The notes beneath the pieces were generated by a model. The model made no database searches, was not told the DNA's origin, and was given only the letters and a program-made list of their open reading frames with translations. A DNA stretch of 7,792 nt from Methylobacterium sp. GTDB taxonomy: Bacteria > Pseudomonadota > Alphaproteobacteria > Rhizobiales > Beijerinckiaceae. Below are positions 5,400 through 7,792 of the stretch, piece after piece. The position numbers and the translations under genes are program-made. Position 1 is the first letter of the stretch; each line of letters starts with the position of its first letter. The DNA is taken from positions 1 through 7,792 of the forward strand of contig JADCCH010000274.1 in the NCBI GenBank assembly GCA_020252865.1, written 5' to 3'.

Positions 5400-7127
5400 T
5401 CAGCCCCCGGCCTTGGCAGAGCGGTCGCGCTCGGCAAGCATCTGGGAAAGGTATGTGGAGATGCCGACGATCAGCACAGCGATGATGCCCAGGGCCGCGC
5501 CCGCGCCGCGTCCGGCGGGCGATTGCATGAACACATAGAGTCCATAGGCGAGGGGGGCGTCGGAGGTGTTCTGCACGAGCATCATCGTCGCGGAGAGTTC
5601 CACCGAAGCGGTCGCAAAGCTTGTGACGAAGCCCGCGAGGATACCGCCAGTCATCAGCGGCACCACGATCTTGCCGAGGGTCGAGGCCTTGTTCGCGCCG
5701 AGATTTTCGGCCGCCTCTTCCAGCGAGACGCTGATCTGCTGCATCGCCGCCATGCAGGCCCGCAGCGCGTAGGGCAGCCGGCGCACGGCGAGGGCGATCA
5801 CGATGATGATCCACAGGCTCGCGACCGATTGGCCCGATGGAAGGGTCACCCCGAAATAGGCACGCAGATAGCCAATGCCCAGCACAACGCCGGGCACGGC
5901 CAGAGCCGCGCTCGCAAGGTAATCCAGCCAGTGCCGGCCCGGCACCCTCGTGCGCAGCACGATATAGGAGATCGCGGTGCCGATGGTGATGCCGATGAAA
6001 CCAGAGATCGTGGCATAAAGCAGCGTGTTCCAGATGTATTGGCCGCTTTCCAGCACCACGCGGGTGTAATGTGCGGTGGTAAAGCCGTCGGGCAGGACGC
6101 TGAAGGACCAGACGGTCGAGAAGGAGAGCAGCAGCAGGCCCAGGTGCGGCGCAAGAACCAGCGCGAGGATCAATCCGATCGAGGCCCAGGCCATCACGAG
6201 ATCGAGCCCGCCGATGGGTCGCTTCGCGAGGCCCCCGCCGCCGCGCTGCACGGTCGCGTAATCGCGATTGCGTGTGGCGGAGGTTGCGATGAACAGCGAG
6301 AGCACCGAGAAGACGATCAGCACGACCGAGATCACATAGCCCATCGGGTCTTTCAGGCCGATGGAGGTGATCCTGAGATAGGCCTGCGGCGCGAGCATGT
6401 CCTTCACGTTCAGCAGAAGCGGTGTCGCGAGATCATCGAAGACCTTGATGAAGACAAGGCTCGCGCCCGCCACATAGCCGGGCATGGCGAGCGGAAACAC
6501 GATGCGGCGGAAGAGCCTTCCGCCCGAGCATCCCAGATTCTGCGCGGCCTCTTCCATCGAGCGGTCGATATTGCGCAGCGAGGCCGTGAGATTGATGAGG
6601 ATGAACGGGAAATAGTGCACCGATTGCACGAAGATCACGCCGTTCAGCCCCTCCATGAAGGGGATGTTGATGCCGAACCAGTCGCCCAACAGCAGGTTCA
6701 CCGAACCGTTGCGGCCGAAGAAGAGCTGCATCGCGATGGCACCCGCGAAGGGTGGCATGATCAGCGGGATCACGCCGAGCGTCTGGATGATCGCGGCACC
6801 GCGGAACTCGAAGCGTGTCGTGAAATAGGCGAGCGGCAAGGCGAAAATCGAGGCCCAGACCACGGACATCGCCGAGACATAGAGTGAATTGGCAAACGAG
6901 CGCAGGAACATCTCGTTGCGTGCGAAATCCGCGAAATTCACCAGCGTGAAGGCGCCGGTATTCGGGTCCTGGAAGGCGACGAGGATCACCATCGCAACCG
7001 GGATAAGCAGGAACAGAGCGAGGAAGGCGACAATCGCGCTGATCGTGAGCCATTGGCCGGGTGTGGCAACGGCCTGTCGCGCGGCGGGGGCTGCCTTTTC
7101 ACTCGAGAAACCGGTCGCGACCGTCAT
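5400..7127 (-). CDS. fbpB: Fused two-unit ABC permease, FbpB type
   Basis: Inner-membrane channel of the ferric-iron-type importer. At 575 residues it holds two complete permease units in one chain, so one polypeptide can form the whole pore. Each unit has about six helices and its own EAA loop for the ATPase. With numbering from the ATG, these begin MEEAAQNLGCSGGRLFRRIV (about 191) and LEEAAENLGANKASTLGKIV (about 469). The two loops are clearly related, as expected from an ancient internal duplication. The units are joined by a hydrophilic stretch near 285-310 that includes RGGGG. Two starts are possible: ATG at 7127, preceded by a weak GTGGA, and GTG at 7139, which adds four residues directly after an A7 run. 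I prefer the ATG. Relatives include FbpB, AfuB, ThiP and PhnU/V-type permeases, so the cargo is uncertain. Confidence 0.9.
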   Translation of the reverse strand: MTVATGFSSEKAAPAARQAVATPGQWLTISAIVAFLALFLLIPVAMVILVAFQDPNTGAFTLVNFADFARNEMFLRSFANSLYVSAMSVVWASIFALPLAYFTTRFEFRGAAIIQTLGVIPLIMPPFAGAIAMQLFFGRNGSVNLLLGDWFGINIPFMEGLNGVIFVQSVHYFPFILINLTASLRNIDRSMEEAAQNLGCSGGRLFRRIVFPLAMPGYVAGASLVFIKVFDDLATPLLLNVKDMLAPQAYLRITSIGLKDPMGYVISVVLIVFSVLSLFIATSATRNRDYATVQRGGGGLAKRPIGGLDLVMAWASIGLILALVLAPHLGLLLLSFSTVWSFSVLPDGFTTAHYTRVVLESGQYIWNTLLYATISGFIGITIGTAISYIVLRTRVPGRHWLDYLASAALAVPGVVLGIGYLRAYFGVTLPSGQSVASLWIIIVIALAVRRLPYALRACMAAMQQISVSLEEAAENLGANKASTLGKIVVPLMTGGILAGFVTSFATASVELSATMMLVQNTSDAPLAYGLYVFMQSPAGRGAGAALGIIAVLIVGISTYLSQMLAERDRSAKAGG

Positions 7128-7149
7128 GGGCGGGTCCACTTTTTTTCAG

Positions 7150-7172
7150 GCGCGCGGCACCGAGCCGCGCGC
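7150..7172 (-). promoter_or_regulatory. Strong GC hairpin just upstream of the permease start
   Basis: GCGCGCGGC (7150-7158) and GCCGCGCGC (7164-7172) form a perfect nine-pair all-GC stem with a five-base loop. On the transcribed (reverse) strand it is followed by CTGAAAAAAA and then the permease start. There is an A-run rather than a T-run after it, so it is not a standard terminator in the operon direction. It could limit ribosome access to the permease gene or block 3' exonucleases and stabilise the binding-protein mRNA. The structure is plain; the role is inferred. Confidence 0.65.
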
Positions 7173-7207
7173 GGGGGAAACTGAGACCAGGTCGAATGAG
7201 TTCGGGG

Positions 7208-7241
7208 AAAATCCCGGCGGCAAGGGGAGCTTGCTGCCGGG
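7208..7241 (-). terminator. Terminator-like hairpin after the binding-protein gene
   Basis: A twelve-position stem (7213-7224 with 7230-7241; one C-A mismatch in the reverse-strand transcript) with a five-base loop lies 26 bases after the binding-protein stop. On the reverse strand it is followed by ATTTTCCCC. The U-run is only four long, so termination is probably partial. That would let most transcripts end after the binding protein while some read on into the permease and ATPase genes, a common arrangement in binding-protein-dependent importers. Confidence 0.55.
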
Positions 7242-7267
7242 GGCACGTCCGGAGAGGCGCGGAAGCC

Positions 7268-7792
7268 TCAGCGGGCGAGTTTCACGGCCTCTTCGGCCTT
7301 GGCCTTCGCCTTGGCGTAGTTTTCCTTGGAGAAGGCAGCCCAGCGGCGCTCGAATTCCGCCTGGCGGGTCTTCGTATCCGCGCCACCGCGGAAGGCGCCG
7401 ACGATCTCGGTGTCGCTGCTCGCCTGTGCTTCCGTGATCGGCAGGGCGCTGACAAGCCTGCGCGCTTCATCCAAGGCGGCCCTGGCCTGCGGGTTCGCCT
7501 TCTTTGCCAGCAGGCCCTCGGCCTCGTGCATCAGCTTCGTCACGGCCTTGAGATCCGCGAGCTGAAACGTGATCATCTGGTCAAAGAGCGTATCGACCAC
7601 CGCCGTGCGGCGCTCGGACTTGTCCACGTCGAAATGCAGCATCTTCTGGAAGTTCGCATCCTTGAACGGATTGGGGAACCCGGCCGGTGCCTTCGCATAG
7701 GTCTCCGGGTTCACCGGCAGGCGGCGGATGGTGGGTTCCAGCAGCACTTCCTGCCCCGTGGGCGAGAGCAGGAACTCGATGAAGGCTTCGGC
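7268..7792 (-). CDS. Periplasmic substrate-binding protein of the iron-type ABC importer, C-terminal part
   Basis: The solute receptor for the permease and ATPase encoded after it. 175 residues are visible and the frame is open through the right edge, so the start and export signal lie outside; whole members usually have about 330-400 residues. The visible part opens EAFIEFLLSPTGQEVLLEP and then IRRLPVNP. The F-(I/L)-x-F-L-L-S-x-x-G-Q pattern and R-L-P-V-N-P are usual in the C-terminal lobe of bacterial binding proteins of the iron/phosphonate/putrescine class. An alanine-, lysine- and glutamate-rich helical tail ends at VKLAR. The internal ATG at 7747 is not the true start. The key ligand residues (such as a tyrosine pair in FbpA) cannot be judged from this part, so iron is only one option. 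A strong hairpin follows the stop. Confidence 0.82.
   Translation of the reverse strand, partial: AEAFIEFLLSPTGQEVLLEPTIRRLPVNPETYAKAPAGFPNPFKDANFQKMLHFDVDKSERRTAVVDTLFDQMITFQLADLKAVTKLMHEAEGLLAKKANPQARAALDEARRLVSALPITEAQASSDTEIVGAFRGGADTKTRQAEFERRWAAFSKENYAKAKAKAEEAVKLAR

Noticed and set aside
4756..5538. Forward open frame of 260 codons opposite the ATPase gene
   Set aside because: It is antisense to all the Walker and signature motifs of the fbpC-like gene and has no recognisable domain of its own.
5523..6887. Long forward open frame of 454 codons opposite the permease gene
   Set aside because: Its product is dominated by His, Asp, Glu, Arg and Gly with no domain, which is the usual antisense shadow of a GC-rich membrane-protein gene. 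The reverse strand has two clear EAA loops and membrane helices.
7140..7172. T7 run beside the GC hairpin read as a rho-independent terminator
   Set aside because: On the forward strand the T-run comes before the stem, and on the reverse strand an A-run follows it, so neither direction has the stem-then-T order.
1..7792. CRISPR array, tRNA, rRNA or riboswitch
   Set aside because: Reading through both strands I found no regularly spaced repeats and no RNA-gene-like blocks; most of the window is protein coding.

Overview
This window looks like a chromosomal stretch of a GC-rich bacterium, most likely an alphaproteobacterium and possibly in the Hyphomicrobiales. The basis is strong G/C bias at third codon positions, tightly packed transporter operons, and the style of the proteins; there is no rRNA or marker gene to confirm it. 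Two ABC importer operons point at each other, with a scarred, gene-poor stretch of about 660 bases between them.

Left operon (+ strand, 2-3603): the end of an EamA/DMT-family membrane transporter, two Nik/Opp/Dpp-type ABC permeases, and one long protein that fuses the two ATPases of such a system. Neighbouring genes overlap by 1, 4 and 8 bases, so they are almost certainly one transcript with coupled translation. Subunit sizes (317, 276 and about 256+227 residues) resemble the compact nickel/metallophore branch (NikB-E, CntB-F) more than the dipeptide branch. With an EamA exporter in the same operon, an opine-metallophore export and re-uptake system is an attractive hypothesis. No substrate-binding protein or biosynthetic gene for it is visible; they would have to lie to the left.

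Middle (3604-4266): no intact gene. It holds a 54-codon remnant of an inositol-monophosphatase-family gene with its own ribosome binding site. The remnant stops exactly where a sequence resembling the end of an IS21-family insertion element begins. The rest of the phosphatase and any transposase genes are gone, so this is probably an insertion/deletion scar.

Right operon (- strand, read from 7792 down to 4267): the C-terminal half of a periplasmic binding protein, a two-unit fused permease of the FbpB type, and an FbpC/PotA-type ATPase with a C-terminal TOBE-like region. This is the classic layout of ferric-iron-type importers, whose relatives also carry 2-aminoethylphosphonate, thiamine or other small solutes. 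The binding-protein and permease genes are separated by 140 bases carrying two strong hairpins. These probably lower permease expression relative to the binding protein or protect the binding-protein mRNA. The sequence does not settle the substrate.
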